64,000 nt of DNA from Reichenbachiella versicolor (GTDB lineage: Bacteria > Bacteroidota > Bacteroidia > Cytophagales > Cyclobacteriaceae). The notes under the pieces were generated by a model that was given only the letters and a program-made list of their open reading frames with translations, was not told the DNA's origin and did not search any database. Positions 6,868-15,004 of the stretch are shown piece after piece. The stretch covers positions 124,001-188,000 of the forward strand of contig NZ_QFZQ01000004.1 in the NCBI RefSeq assembly GCF_003171675.1. Reading direction: 5' to 3'. Each line of letters begins with the position of its first letter. Position 1 is the stretch's first letter. The position numbers were made by a program, and so were the translations under genes.

Positions 6868-8838
6868 TCAAATAGTCTCTAAATATTCGTCAAGGCTTAG
6901 ACTTTTTGATAAATCAAACTTCTTTCGGAGTCTGTACCTTCTCGTCTCTACCCCCCTCACAGATAAATTGAGCTGATTAGCCATTTCTTTTGTAGTGAGA
7001 TTTAATTTGATCAGAGAACATAGTTTAGCATCAGAGGGGGATAGTTTAGGATGTTTTTTCTTTAGTTTTTTAAAGAAGTCTGAATGTATGATGTCAAATT
7101 TTTCTTGAAAATGTTGCCAGTCTTTTTGTTTGTCAGTTTGCTGGTCGATGGACATGATGAGTCTACGAATATCATGTGCGGTATTCTCTGAGCTACCGAT
7201 TCTAGCGAGTCTATTTTTAATATCTTCTAACAGTTCATCCTTTTCATTTAGTTTTAGACTGACTGTGGCAAGATCTTGGTCTCGCTTTTCGATTTCCTTT
7301 TTCAAATTAAAATTAATCTGTTTTAGTCGTTCAGGTCTACTCGATTGATTTGGAAGCTCGTAGAGGATTTTTTCAAGGTTGGAATACCAGTAGTTGTAAG
7401 CTTGGTTGCACATCATATAGTTTAGCCGAGGCTCATATATGGCTTTCGGCTTGATACTGCGAAGAGCTTCTTCTAGGTTTTTATATGCTCCACAAGCTAT
7501 ACCAGCACCTCTTGCCGCACCTATGGCTCCATTGGTATCCACTTGTTCCACTTGACAGTCAAGCATAGTCGCTAGTGTCATCGCGAAGACTTCAGATCGA
7601 AACATGTCTTCATTTCCTACCCTGATTATATCAACATCTATATTCATTTCTTTTAAGACATTGACTCCATGTACGAATGAAAAAGCTACTCCCTCTAATG
7701 CAGCCCTGAACACATGGCCTCTTGTATGGCGATTAAAGTCCAGATTGAGAATATGAGAATTAATATTTCTGTCTTCTAATATGCGTTCTGCACCATTTCC
7801 AAAAGGTAGAACACATAAGCCATCTGATCCTACAGGGATCGTAGAAGCTATTCGTTCCATGTCTTCATAGTTACGACCAGAGACGGCAATCTGGTGTTTG
7901 AGCCAATTATATTGTTTGCCAGCACCATTCAAACAGAGTAGTACGCCGATTCCATTCTGTTCTTCATAATTGACATGTGCGAACGAGTTGACCCTGGATT
8001 TGGGGTCGTACTTTGGGGTGTCCACGATTCCGTATACTACTCCAGATTCGGCACTTGATGCAGCGATTTCACCCGGGCGCATGACGTTAAGTGCAAGGGC
8101 GTTGTTGGGCTGGTCGCCAGCCCGATAGGTGAAAGGAGTATTAGGGTGTAAACCTGTTTGATAAGCAGCTTGGTGAGTTAAGTTTCCTTGAATGGAGAAA
8201 GTAGGCTGTAGGTCAGGTACAAGTTCTTTGTCAAGTTCAAAGTAGTTTAAGATCTCTTGCGATACCTTTTGTTTTTGGAAGTCCCATAGTATAGCTTCGG
8301 ATATTCCAGAGACAGTGCTACAGATCTCGCCGGTCATTTTCATAGCTATATAGTCGCCCGGTAGCATGAATTTATAGGTGCGTTCGTAGATGTGAGGTTC
8401 GTTATCCTTGATCCACTTTAGTCGAGAAGTAGTGAAGTTTCCAGGGGAATTGAGCAGGTTTTCCAAACAGAATAGTTCACCCATATCATGAAAAGCCCTT
8501 TTTCCTATGTTTACAGCACGCCCATCACTCCATATGATGGCGGGTCTGAGAGCTTTGTGATCTCTATCGACTAAAACCAGACCATGCATTTGGTAAGTAA
8601 TGCCAATTCCTCCAATGTCTCTAGGTGAGATTTGAGTTTCTTGAATCAAAAGTTTCGTGGCATGACAGAGGTCTTGCCACCACATATCGGGATGCTGCTC
8701 AGCCCAGCCGTGCTGCTTAGAAATAACAGAATAGTCATGTTCAGGATAGCGTAGCGTAGTAATAGTGGTATTGGTAGTTGCATCTAGGAGCGCCACTTTG
8801 ATGCAAGCACTTGAGATCTGATAGCCGAGTAAATACAT
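6868..8838 (-). CDS. Xylulokinase-like (FGGY) pseudokinase fused to coiled coil and LuxR-type HTH; probable xylose-pathway regulator
   Basis: Residues 1-490 align without gaps over at least the first 270 positions with the XylB at 9782. The sugar-site motif QMHG (83-86) and the catalytic-type Asp242 in RAGDQPNNA are kept. Both ATP phosphate-binding motifs are lost: GYDLGSSSVK in XylB is GYQISSACIK here (D7Q, G9S, S11A), and TGGTSG (261-266) is SSAESG. Residues about 500-590 form a charged coiled coil. Residues about 596-656 are a LuxR/GerE-type HTH (LSPSDAKLCSLIKLNLTTKE, then SVRGVETRRYRLRKK) of the kind at the C-terminus of many Bacteroidota regulators. The natural reading is a cytoplasmic transcription factor that binds xylulose or xylose and controls the adjacent operon. 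Residual kinase activity cannot be excluded from sequence. It is divergent from the AraC-type gene. Confidence 0.9.
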   Translation of the reverse strand: MYLLGYQISSACIKVALLDATTNTTITTLRYPEHDYSVISKQHGWAEQHPDMWWQDLCHATKLLIQETQISPRDIGGIGITYQMHGLVLVDRDHKALRPAIIWSDGRAVNIGKRAFHDMGELFCLENLLNSPGNFTTSRLKWIKDNEPHIYERTYKFMLPGDYIAMKMTGEICSTVSGISEAILWDFQKQKVSQEILNYFELDKELVPDLQPTFSIQGNLTHQAAYQTGLHPNTPFTYRAGDQPNNALALNVMRPGEIAASSAESGVVYGIVDTPKYDPKSRVNSFAHVNYEEQNGIGVLLCLNGAGKQYNWLKHQIAVSGRNYEDMERIASTIPVGSDGLCVLPFGNGAERILEDRNINSHILNLDFNRHTRGHVFRAALEGVAFSFVHGVNVLKEMNIDVDIIRVGNEDMFRSEVFAMTLATMLDCQVEQVDTNGAIGAARGAGIACGAYKNLEEALRSIKPKAIYEPRLNYMMCNQAYNYWYSNLEKILYELPNQSSRPERLKQINFNLKKEIEKRDQDLATVSLKLNEKDELLEDIKNRLARIGSSENTAHDIRRLIMSIDQQTDKQKDWQHFQEKFDIIHSDFFKKLKKKHPKLSPSDAKLCSLIKLNLTTKEMANQLNLSVRGVETRRYRLRKKFDLSKSLSLDEYLETI

Positions 8839-8955
8839 ACTTCAAATATACGTCGTTTTTCAACTGTGTGATGATTTCTGTTTTTACTAATACCTACTCA
8901 TTTGAACTGATAAACTTAGCTGAGTTGATCACTTAGGATAAATATTGAGTTGTAT

Positions 8956-8963
8956 TATATTTG
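8956..8963 (+). promoter_or_regulatory. Possible -7 element of the AraC-type regulator gene
   Basis: TATATTTG matches the Bacteroidota -7 consensus TAnnTTTG. It lies 48 bases before the ATG at 9012 and overlaps the TTG at 8961, which argues against that TTG as a start codon. No TTG at the ideal -33 distance is visible, so the call is tentative. Confidence 0.4.
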
Positions 8964-9011
8964 ATTGTTATTATAGATCTAATATTCAGCGATTCTTTAC
9001 GAATTGCATCC

Positions 9012-9617
9012 ATGAAGTTGAAAAATTCACCATTATATATAGCATTCCTTGCGGTACTAGCTGCGACATTGCTGCTTTTTGTTGATGTGATAGCTGGTAC
9101 GTTTGTTATTGCAGATCCTCAAGTGACTAACATAAAAGTTGAAATGGCTGAAAACCACACGACCGAATTGTTTGTCACAATCACTATAGTAGTGTCTGTT
9201 ATCGTTTTCTTCTTGAGAAGGCAGCTAGTTAGGCATCATGATTTTGTAAGAAAAGTAACAGAAGAGAGTTCTAATCAGTTAAGTGTCAATAATTACGCAG
9301 AGCCTTATATCCAAAAGTGTATGATTATTATTAATGCACGATTCAAGGAAGATTTACAACTTGAGGAAGTTGCAAAGGTCTTGAATATCTCAAGTCCGCA
9401 TCTTCAGCAAATGCTTTTTGACCTAACTAACAAATCGTTTGTAGAGCATCTAAATGAGGTGAGGGTAGCATATGCTAAAAAACTATTGATCAAATCTGAT
9501 AAAGAAGTCTCTGAGGTGTCAAAAGCTGTAGGGTATGACAATAAGCATTACTTTATTAGACTCTTTAAGAATGAATATGGTATGTCTCCTGAGAAATTCA
9601 AATCTTCCTACAGTTAA
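9012..9617 (+). CDS. Membrane-anchored AraC-family transcriptional regulator
   Basis: About 201 residues. Two hydrophobic segments (PLYIAFLAVLAATLLLFVDV near the start and VTITIVVSVIVFFLRR near residue 60) enclose a short loop, probably periplasmic. The C-terminal half is an AraC-type DNA-binding domain with two HTHs: LEEVAKVLNISSPHLQQMLF and VSEVSKAVGYDNKHYFIRLF, ending in the usual YGMSPEKFKSS. The gene lies immediately before xylB and divergent from the pseudokinase-HTH gene, so it is a likely regulator of xylose use. There is no cupin-type sugar-binding domain; sensing could occur through the short loop or a partner. The ATG at 9012 is preferred over an in-frame TTG at 8961 that lies inside a promoter-like element. 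Confidence 0.85.
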   Translation: MKLKNSPLYIAFLAVLAATLLLFVDVIAGTFVIADPQVTNIKVEMAENHTTELFVTITIVVSVIVFFLRRQLVRHHDFVRKVTEESSNQLSVNNYAEPYIQKCMIIINARFKEDLQLEEVAKVLNISSPHLQQMLFDLTNKSFVEHLNEVRVAYAKKLLIKSDKEVSEVSKAVGYDNKHYFIRLFKNEYGMSPEKFKSSYS

Positions 9618-9641
9618 TTCAGAGAGTCTTTGTTGCTTCTT

Positions 9642-9698
9642 AATTCAAATTGAATTTACTGACGTAGTATTGAAGTAAAGTGAAGAAATTTTGAAGTA
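9642..9698 (+). promoter_or_regulatory. Candidate operators upstream of xylB
   Basis: Two signals lie in the 164-base gap before xylB. One is a perfect palindrome, AATTCAAATTGAATT (9642-9656). The other is a direct repeat, TTGAAGTA at 9670-9677 and 9691-9698, exactly 21 bases apart, the spacing of AraC-type half-sites on one face of the helix. TTCAAAT and ATTTGAA half-palindromes also occur before the pseudokinase gene (8841-8847, 8900-8906). Assignment to either regulator is inference. Confidence 0.45.
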
Positions 9699-9781
9699 GG
9701 GTATTTCAAGAGTATAATCATTAATCAGTTTCTTTTGCCTTTGTCATCCAACGCTGGAGACAGAAGAATGAAAGAAGAATT

Positions 9782-11263
9782 ATGTATCTACTAGGATATG
9801 ATCTGGGTAGCTCTTCGGTGAAAGCTGCTATTGTGGAGGCTGAGACTGGTAAGTCCATAGCAGTGGAGCAGTATCCCTCACAAGAAATGGAAATTATCTC
9901 TCATGAATTGGGGTGGGCCGAGCAAGAGCCTGACACATGGTGGGAGAATCTCAAAAACGTAACTCAAAATATATTAGCATCTTCTAAGATAGATTCAGCC
10001 TTAATTAAAGGGATCGGAATTTCTTATCAAATGCATGGTCTAGTGGTAGTGGATGAAAATCAAAATTCACTTAGGCCGTCTATTATTTGGTGCGACAGTC
10101 GGGCTGTTGAAATTGGGAATGAGGCTTTTGGACAGATAGGGTCAGAAAAGTGTCTTTCTCACCTTTTGAATTCACCGGGTAATTTTACCGCTTCAAAACT
10201 GAAATGGTTGAAGGACAATGAACAATCTACGTTTCAGAAAATAGACAAGATCATGTTGCCTGGAGACTACATCGCTATGAAGATGACAGGCGAAGTGAAG
10301 ACTACCGTGACTGGATTGTCTGAGGGTATTATGTGGGATTTCAAAGAGGAGAAAATAGCTTCTTTTCTTTTGGATCACTATGGTATCAAGGAGTCAATGA
10401 TTCCAGAAGTGGTAGATGCTGTAGGACATCAGGGGAAATTAACTGCTGAATCTGCTAAATATCTTGGTCTGAACGAAGGAATACCTATTGGCTACAGAGC
10501 TGGAGATCAACCTAATAATGCAATGTCTCTTGGCGTATTGAATCCGGGTGAAGTGGCTGCTACAGGAGGTACGTCAGGTGTGGTGTATGGTGTAGTAGAT
10601 AAGCCAACAGTCGATCCGAAGACTAGAGTAAATTCTTTTGCTCATGTCAATTACACTTCTGATGATGCTAGAGTAGGCGTGTTATTGTGCATCAATGGTT
10701 CAGGGATTCAATATAGCTGGGTCAGACAGATGGTAGCTGAAGAAGGGTTAGATTATCCTGATTTGGAGAAGTTGGCTGCGGAAATTCCCATAGGTTCCGA
10801 TGAGTTAAGAATTATCCCATTTGGAAATGGAGCTGAAAGAGTGCTGGAAAATAAGAATCTGGGAGCACAGATGATCAATCTCCAGTTTAATCGTCACAAG
10901 AAGCCACATATTTATAGAGCTACTCTTGAAGGTATTGCATTTTCTTTCATTTATGGCATGGAAATCATGCAGGATATGGGACTAGATGTGGGAGTTATCA
11001 AGGTAGGTAATGACAACCTTTTTCAGTCAGAGATATTTTCCAAGACTATCGCTACTGTAATAGGTTGTGAGATACAGATGGTGAAGACTACTGGTGCAGT
11101 AGGAGCAGCGAAAGCAGCTGGTGTAGCAGGAGGGCTCTATGACTCATTGGAGCAAGCATTTGCACAAATGGAAACTGTGCAAGTGTATAAAGGAGATGAC
11201 AATGGTGAGCCATACAAGAAGGCTTATCAACTATGGAAACAAGATTTAGAAAAACTTTTATAA
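9782..11263 (+). CDS. xylB: Xylulokinase
   Basis: FGGY-family kinase that phosphorylates D-xylulose to D-xylulose 5-phosphate with ATP in the cytoplasm. It is 493 residues, normal for the family. The first phosphate motif GYDLGSSSVK (5-14) is intact. The substrate motif QMHG is at 83-86, the catalytic Asp242 sits in RAGDQPNNA, and the second phosphate motif GGTSG is at 262-266. The C-terminal actin-like domain has GNGAERVLE and TTGAVGAAKAAG. It is followed by xylA after 18 bases and then the symporter, forming a xylose operon. It is a close paralogue of the HTH-fused protein at 6868-8838, from which it differs mainly in keeping the ATP motifs. Confidence 0.95.
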   Translation: MYLLGYDLGSSSVKAAIVEAETGKSIAVEQYPSQEMEIISHELGWAEQEPDTWWENLKNVTQNILASSKIDSALIKGIGISYQMHGLVVVDENQNSLRPSIIWCDSRAVEIGNEAFGQIGSEKCLSHLLNSPGNFTASKLKWLKDNEQSTFQKIDKIMLPGDYIAMKMTGEVKTTVTGLSEGIMWDFKEEKIASFLLDHYGIKESMIPEVVDAVGHQGKLTAESAKYLGLNEGIPIGYRAGDQPNNAMSLGVLNPGEVAATGGTSGVVYGVVDKPTVDPKTRVNSFAHVNYTSDDARVGVLLCINGSGIQYSWVRQMVAEEGLDYPDLEKLAAEIPIGSDELRIIPFGNGAERVLENKNLGAQMINLQFNRHKKPHIYRATLEGIAFSFIYGMEIMQDMGLDVGVIKVGNDNLFQSEIFSKTIATVIGCEIQMVKTTGAVGAAKAAGVAGGLYDSLEQAFAQMETVQVYKGDDNGEPYKKAYQLWKQDLEKLL

Positions 11264-11281
11264 TAATTTAACTTTTCAGAA

Positions 11282-12619
11282 ATGGCTGATTTAAGTGTAG
11301 TTACTGGCGACAAAGAATATTTCAAAGGTATAGATAAGATAAAGTTTGAAGGCAAAGGTTCGGATAACCCAATGGCATTCAAATACTATGACGAGAACCA
11401 AGTGGTAGCAGGCAAAACTATGAAGGAGCACTTCAAGTTTGCTATTGCTTATTGGCATACGTTCTGTGGAACTGGTGGAGACCCATTCGGTCCAGGTACA
11501 AAGGCATTTGAGTGGGATCAAAATGGAGATCCGATTGGAGCGGCTAAAGAGAAAATGGATGCAGCTTTTGAGTTCATTACTAAGATAGGTGCGCCATACT
11601 ACTGTTTTCATGATTTTGATTTGATCGCTGAAGGTTCTTCATTGAAAGAGTCTGGGGAGAGATTGGATATCATTACTGATTACGCTAAAGAGAAGCAGGC
11701 TGCTTCAGGTGTAAAATTGCTATGGGGTACAGCCAATTGTTTTTCAAATCCAAGATATATGAACGGGGCATCTACTAACCCTGATTTCGATATCGTAGCA
11801 TACGCAGGAGCTCAAATTAAAAATGCTCTTGATGCTACTATTAAGCTTGGTGGTGAAAATTATGTATTCTGGGGTGGTAGAGAAGGTTATATGTCTCTTT
11901 TAAATACCAATACTAAAAAGGAACTAGATCATATGGGTAGATTCCTTGGAATGTGTAGAGACTATGCGCGTAAGCAAGGATTCAAAGGTAATTTCTTCAT
12001 AGAACCTAAGCCGGCAGAGCCTTCTAAGCACCAGTATGATTTTGATGCACAGACTGTGATTGGATTTTTGAAAGAGCATGGTTTGGAAAATGATTTCAAA
12101 TTAAATCTTGAAGTGAATCACGCGACTTTAGCACAGCATACATTTACACATGAGCTTCAGATGGCAGTAGATAGTGGAATGCTAGGAAGTATTGACGCGA
12201 ATAGAGGTGATTATCAAAATGGTTGGGACACGGACCAGTTCCCTAATGATATTTTAGAAGTGACTGAAGCAATGATGATTATCCTGCAAGCTGGAGGCTT
12301 CAAAGGTGGAGGTGTCAACTTCGATGCAAAAACTAGAAGAAACTCTACCGATCTAGAGGATATATTCTATGCTCATATCGGTGGTATGGACATTTTTGCG
12401 AGGGCACTATTAACGGCTCAAGATATTTTAGATAACTCTCAATACTTGAATTTAAGAAAGGCCAGATACAGTTCTTTCAATACAATGCAGGGTAAGGAGT
12501 TTGAAGAAGGAAAGCTTGATCTAGAAGCGTTGGCTAAAATAGCTCAAGAAGGAGGCGAGCCAAAGCTAAGAAGTGGTCAGCAGGAATTGTTCGAAAACAT
12601 CATCAATAGCTATATATAG
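11282..12619 (+). CDS. xylA: Xylose isomerase
   Basis: Converts D-xylose to D-xylulose with two divalent metal ions. At 445 residues it belongs to the long (class II) isomerases usual in Bacteroidota. Visible marks are WHTFCGTGGDPFGPGT, the catalytic-base region YYCFHDFD, VFWGGREGY, the metal-ligand Glu in FIEPKPAEPSKHQYDFD, LEVNHATLAQHTFTHEL with metal ligands, and GSIDANRGD. It starts 18 bases after xylB with ATG and is surely co-transcribed with it. A GC-rich intercistronic hairpin follows before the symporter gene and may set the relative expression of the two. Confidence 0.98.
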   Translation: MADLSVVTGDKEYFKGIDKIKFEGKGSDNPMAFKYYDENQVVAGKTMKEHFKFAIAYWHTFCGTGGDPFGPGTKAFEWDQNGDPIGAAKEKMDAAFEFITKIGAPYYCFHDFDLIAEGSSLKESGERLDIITDYAKEKQAASGVKLLWGTANCFSNPRYMNGASTNPDFDIVAYAGAQIKNALDATIKLGGENYVFWGGREGYMSLLNTNTKKELDHMGRFLGMCRDYARKQGFKGNFFIEPKPAEPSKHQYDFDAQTVIGFLKEHGLENDFKLNLEVNHATLAQHTFTHELQMAVDSGMLGSIDANRGDYQNGWDTDQFPNDILEVTEAMMIILQAGGFKGGGVNFDAKTRRNSTDLEDIFYAHIGGMDIFARALLTAQDILDNSQYLNLRKARYSSFNTMQGKEFEEGKLDLEALAKIAQEGGEPKLRSGQQELFENIINSYI

Positions 12620-12628
12620 CAGATTGAC

Positions 12629-12658
12629 TAGTCCCGATTCATTGTTTGGACGGGACTA
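12629..12658 (+). other. Intercistronic hairpin between xylA and the symporter gene
   Basis: The arms TAGTCCCG (12629-12636) and CGGGACTA (12651-12658) form a perfect 8-bp stem with a 14-nt loop. No T-run follows, so it is more likely an mRNA-processing or stability element than a full terminator. Confidence 0.5.
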
Positions 12659-12693
12659 ATACTATTACCTCAAAAGACTAAATAGACTAAATT

Positions 12694-14097
12694 TTGGAAA
12701 ATCAAGGTATTAACAAAGGGTATATCATTTTGATTACCCTAGTAGCTACACTCGGAGGGTTTCTCTTTGGGTTTGATAGTGGAGTAATCAATGGTACAGT
12801 CAAAGGATTGGAATCGGCATTCAATGCACAAAACATCGGAAGTGGGTTCAATGTAGCTTCAATGCTTCTTGGATGTGCTGTAGGTGCTTACTTTGCAGGA
12901 ACATTTGCAGATAAGTATGGTAGAAAGAATATGCTGATCATGTCAGCTGTGTTTTTTATTATTTCGGCTTGGGGTTCAGGAATCGCTACTGCATCACCCG
13001 AATTTATAGTTTATAGAATTATTGGAGGGTTGGCAGTAGGTGCAGCGTCTGTAATGGCGCCGGCATATATTAGTGAAATAGCTCCTGCCGAATACAGAGG
13101 AGCATTAGCTACAGTGCAGCAAGTAGCAATTATTTCAGGTTTGTTTTTCTCATTTCTTAGTAACTACATTTTAGCAGATGTGTCTGGATCAGCAGAGAAT
13201 GTTCTTTGGATGAATTTTGAGACATGGAGGTGGATGTTTTGGATGGAGCTGATGCCTGCAGGAGTATTTTTACTTTCCCTGTTCTTGATTCCTGAAAGTC
13301 CAAGATTCTTGGTAGCCAAACAAAAGAAAGAGGATGCACTTAAAGTATTGCAAAAATTATATGGTGATGGCGAAGGACAAATTAAATTGAATGAAATCGA
13401 TTCTTCTTTAGCGGTAGACCATCATAAGCCAAGTTTAAAAGATTTGTACGATTCCACTCTAGGAAGAGTAAGGCCGATAGTCTGGATAGGCATTGGTTTA
13501 GCAACTTTTCAGCAATTAGTGGGTATTAATGTAGTGTTCTATTATGGAGCAGTTTTATGGCAGGCAGTGGGATTTGGTGAAGGAGATGCATTATTGATCA
13601 ATGTAGTGTCTGGTGCTTTGAGTATAGCTGCTGTAGTAGCGGCATTAGTTCTGATAGATAAGGTAGGAAGAAAGCCTCTTTTAGTTGCAGGGTCTATTGG
13701 TATGGCTATCACACTTACATTAGTAGCCATCGCATTTGCTACAGGTACTTTGGGAGAAGAAGGTAATCTGGAGTTAAGTGAGAGTATGGGAGTTCTTGCA
13801 TTAGTAGCAGCGAATCTCTACGTTATTTGTTTTAACTTTTCTTGGGGTCCTGTGATGTGGGTTATGCTTGGGGAGATGTTTCCTAATCAAATGAGAGGGT
13901 CAGGATTGGCAGTATCTGGATTAGCACAATGGGTTTCTAATTTTGGAATTACTTTAACTTTCCCGATTCTATTAGCAGGTCTTGGTCTAGCCTTTGCCTA
14001 TGGTCTTTATGCTGCTTTCGCAGCGGTATCAGTCTTTTTCGTGATCAAGTATGTCTATGAGACTAAAGGGAAAGAGTTGGAGCAGATGGAAGGGTAA
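12694..14097 (+). CDS. xylE: Sugar/H+ symporter of the major facilitator superfamily, probably for xylose
   Basis: Inner-membrane sugar porter with 12 predicted helices. Marks of the sugar-porter family are GGFLFGFDSGVINGT in helix 1, DKYGRKN after helix 2, RIIGGLAVGAASVMAPAYIS, PESPRFL in the central loop, QQLVGINVVFYYG in helix 7, DKVGRKP, FSWGPVMWVMLGEMFP, and ETKGKELE at the C-terminus. It closes the xylB-xylA operon, so D-xylose is the likely substrate, taken up with protons. The start must be TTG at 12694: a stop codon (12688-12690) lies two codons upstream and no ATG precedes helix 1. A weak start could lower expression of this membrane protein. The gene symbol is by context and family, not certain orthology. 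Confidence 0.88.
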   Translation: MENQGINKGYIILITLVATLGGFLFGFDSGVINGTVKGLESAFNAQNIGSGFNVASMLLGCAVGAYFAGTFADKYGRKNMLIMSAVFFIISAWGSGIATASPEFIVYRIIGGLAVGAASVMAPAYISEIAPAEYRGALATVQQVAIISGLFFSFLSNYILADVSGSAENVLWMNFETWRWMFWMELMPAGVFLLSLFLIPESPRFLVAKQKKEDALKVLQKLYGDGEGQIKLNEIDSSLAVDHHKPSLKDLYDSTLGRVRPIVWIGIGLATFQQLVGINVVFYYGAVLWQAVGFGEGDALLINVVSGALSIAAVVAALVLIDKVGRKPLLVAGSIGMAITLTLVAIAFATGTLGEEGNLELSESMGVLALVAANLYVICFNFSWGPVMWVMLGEMFPNQMRGSGLAVSGLAQWVSNFGITLTFPILLAGLGLAFAYGLYAAFAAVSVFFVIKYVYETKGKELEQMEG

Positions 14098-14126
14098 TTA
14101 GAATAATAATTTACACATATAGCGCA

Positions 14127-14162
14127 AGCCTTTCTGGAGTGAATCCGGAGGGGCTATTTTTT
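14127..14162 (+). terminator. Intrinsic terminator of the xylose operon
   Basis: The arms AGCCTTTCTGGA (14127-14138) and TCCGGAGGGGCT (14144-14155) pair with three G-U pairs and a 5-nt loop, followed by ATTTTTTTG. Confidence 0.75.
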
Positions 14163-14402
14163 GTCTAAGGTTATTCAGTAACAATTTCTTGTTATTATAT
14201 GCTTTAATAGACATAGCATGTCAAATAAGAGAAATTATTACGTTTATTAATTTATTCATGTGAAAAAGAAGGGTTTGTGGCTTTTAAAGATGGTTTTTAA
14301 ATCTCTCTTGTTTTGTCTTAAAAAATGTGTAACCCCTTATAGGTGATTTGCTTAAAAATGCAAATAGGCATTTACAGTGAGGAATCGCATGGTTTGGCAT
14401 TC

Positions 14403-14410
14403 TACTTTTG
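14403..14410 (+). promoter_or_regulatory. Possible -7 element before the secreted protein gene
   Basis: TACTTTTG fits TAnnTTTG and lies 31 bases before the ATG at 14442. A TTTG sits closely upstream but not at the ideal spacing, so the -33 element is unclear. The rest of the 344-base gap from 14098 holds the operon terminator and otherwise nothing I recognise. Confidence 0.4.
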
Positions 14411-14441
14411 TATTATGCTAAACCACAAAACACAAACCACA

Positions 14442-14921
14442 ATGAGAAATATTTTTACGTTGATTGCGATCCTAGCCGTAATACAAGTACAAGCACAGTT
14501 GGTTAAAGAAAGTGGTTCTTATACTTTTCATCAAGTAGTAAGAGCTGCAGGTGATAAAGTAGATCTATATCAAAAGGCTGAGCAATGGGCAAAAGAAAAT
14601 CATGAAAATACTAAGAATAGTATTCAATTTTCGAGTGAAGACAGAGGTCAAATAGTATTGAAAGGAATTTTTGAACATCATACTAAAAACGGAATGAGCA
14701 ATGTGGCTTATTTATGTACTATTCAGATAAGAAATGGGATGTATAAAGAATCTTATGGAGACTTTAGATACATGAAATTGAATGGAGAGGAGCTACATTT
14801 TGAAGATAAAAAATTGAAAGGGAAGAGTCAAATCCTTGAAGATACACACATGAAGATAGTGTCATTATCAGCAAGCTTAAGGGATCAATTAAGTAGCCAA
14901 GTGATGGCATCAGAGAAATAA
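14442..14921 (+). CDS. Small secreted protein of unknown function
   Basis: 159 residues from the ATG at 14442, which opens directly into a signal peptide (MRNIFTLIAILAVIQVQA, cut before QL). The frame is open back to 14343, but that stretch is not protein-like and contains the promoter-like element. The mature part is polar and mixed alpha/beta, without cysteines after the first third except one in VAYLCTIQIRNGMYKESYGD. I do not recognise a domain. It is followed by another small secreted protein gene at 15005 in the same direction; the pair may be functionally linked, but the 83-base gap leaves that open. Confidence 0.65.
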   Translation: MRNIFTLIAILAVIQVQAQLVKESGSYTFHQVVRAAGDKVDLYQKAEQWAKENHENTKNSIQFSSEDRGQIVLKGIFEHHTKNGMSNVAYLCTIQIRNGMYKESYGDFRYMKLNGEELHFEDKKLKGKSQILEDTHMKIVSLSASLRDQLSSQVMASEK

Positions 14922-15004
14922 ATTACAAGATCTTATAGACCAGCTATCTATCGATCTTTGACATGTCCTTTTGAAAAGAAGGAAATTAACTATGAATTAG
15001 TGCG

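Noticed and set aside
6530-6875. Long frames on both strands across the 21-bp array (heptad-repeat proteins of about 100 residues).
   Set aside because: They exist because 21 is a multiple of three; both strands are open at once, the predicted proteins are low-complexity, and they overlap the end of the pseudokinase gene.
8961-9011. TTG start adding 17 residues to the AraC-type regulator.
   Set aside because: The TTG lies inside a TAnnTTTG promoter-like element; the ATG at 9012 gives a cleaner N-terminus. The TTG at 23784 before the LacI gene was rejected on similar grounds.
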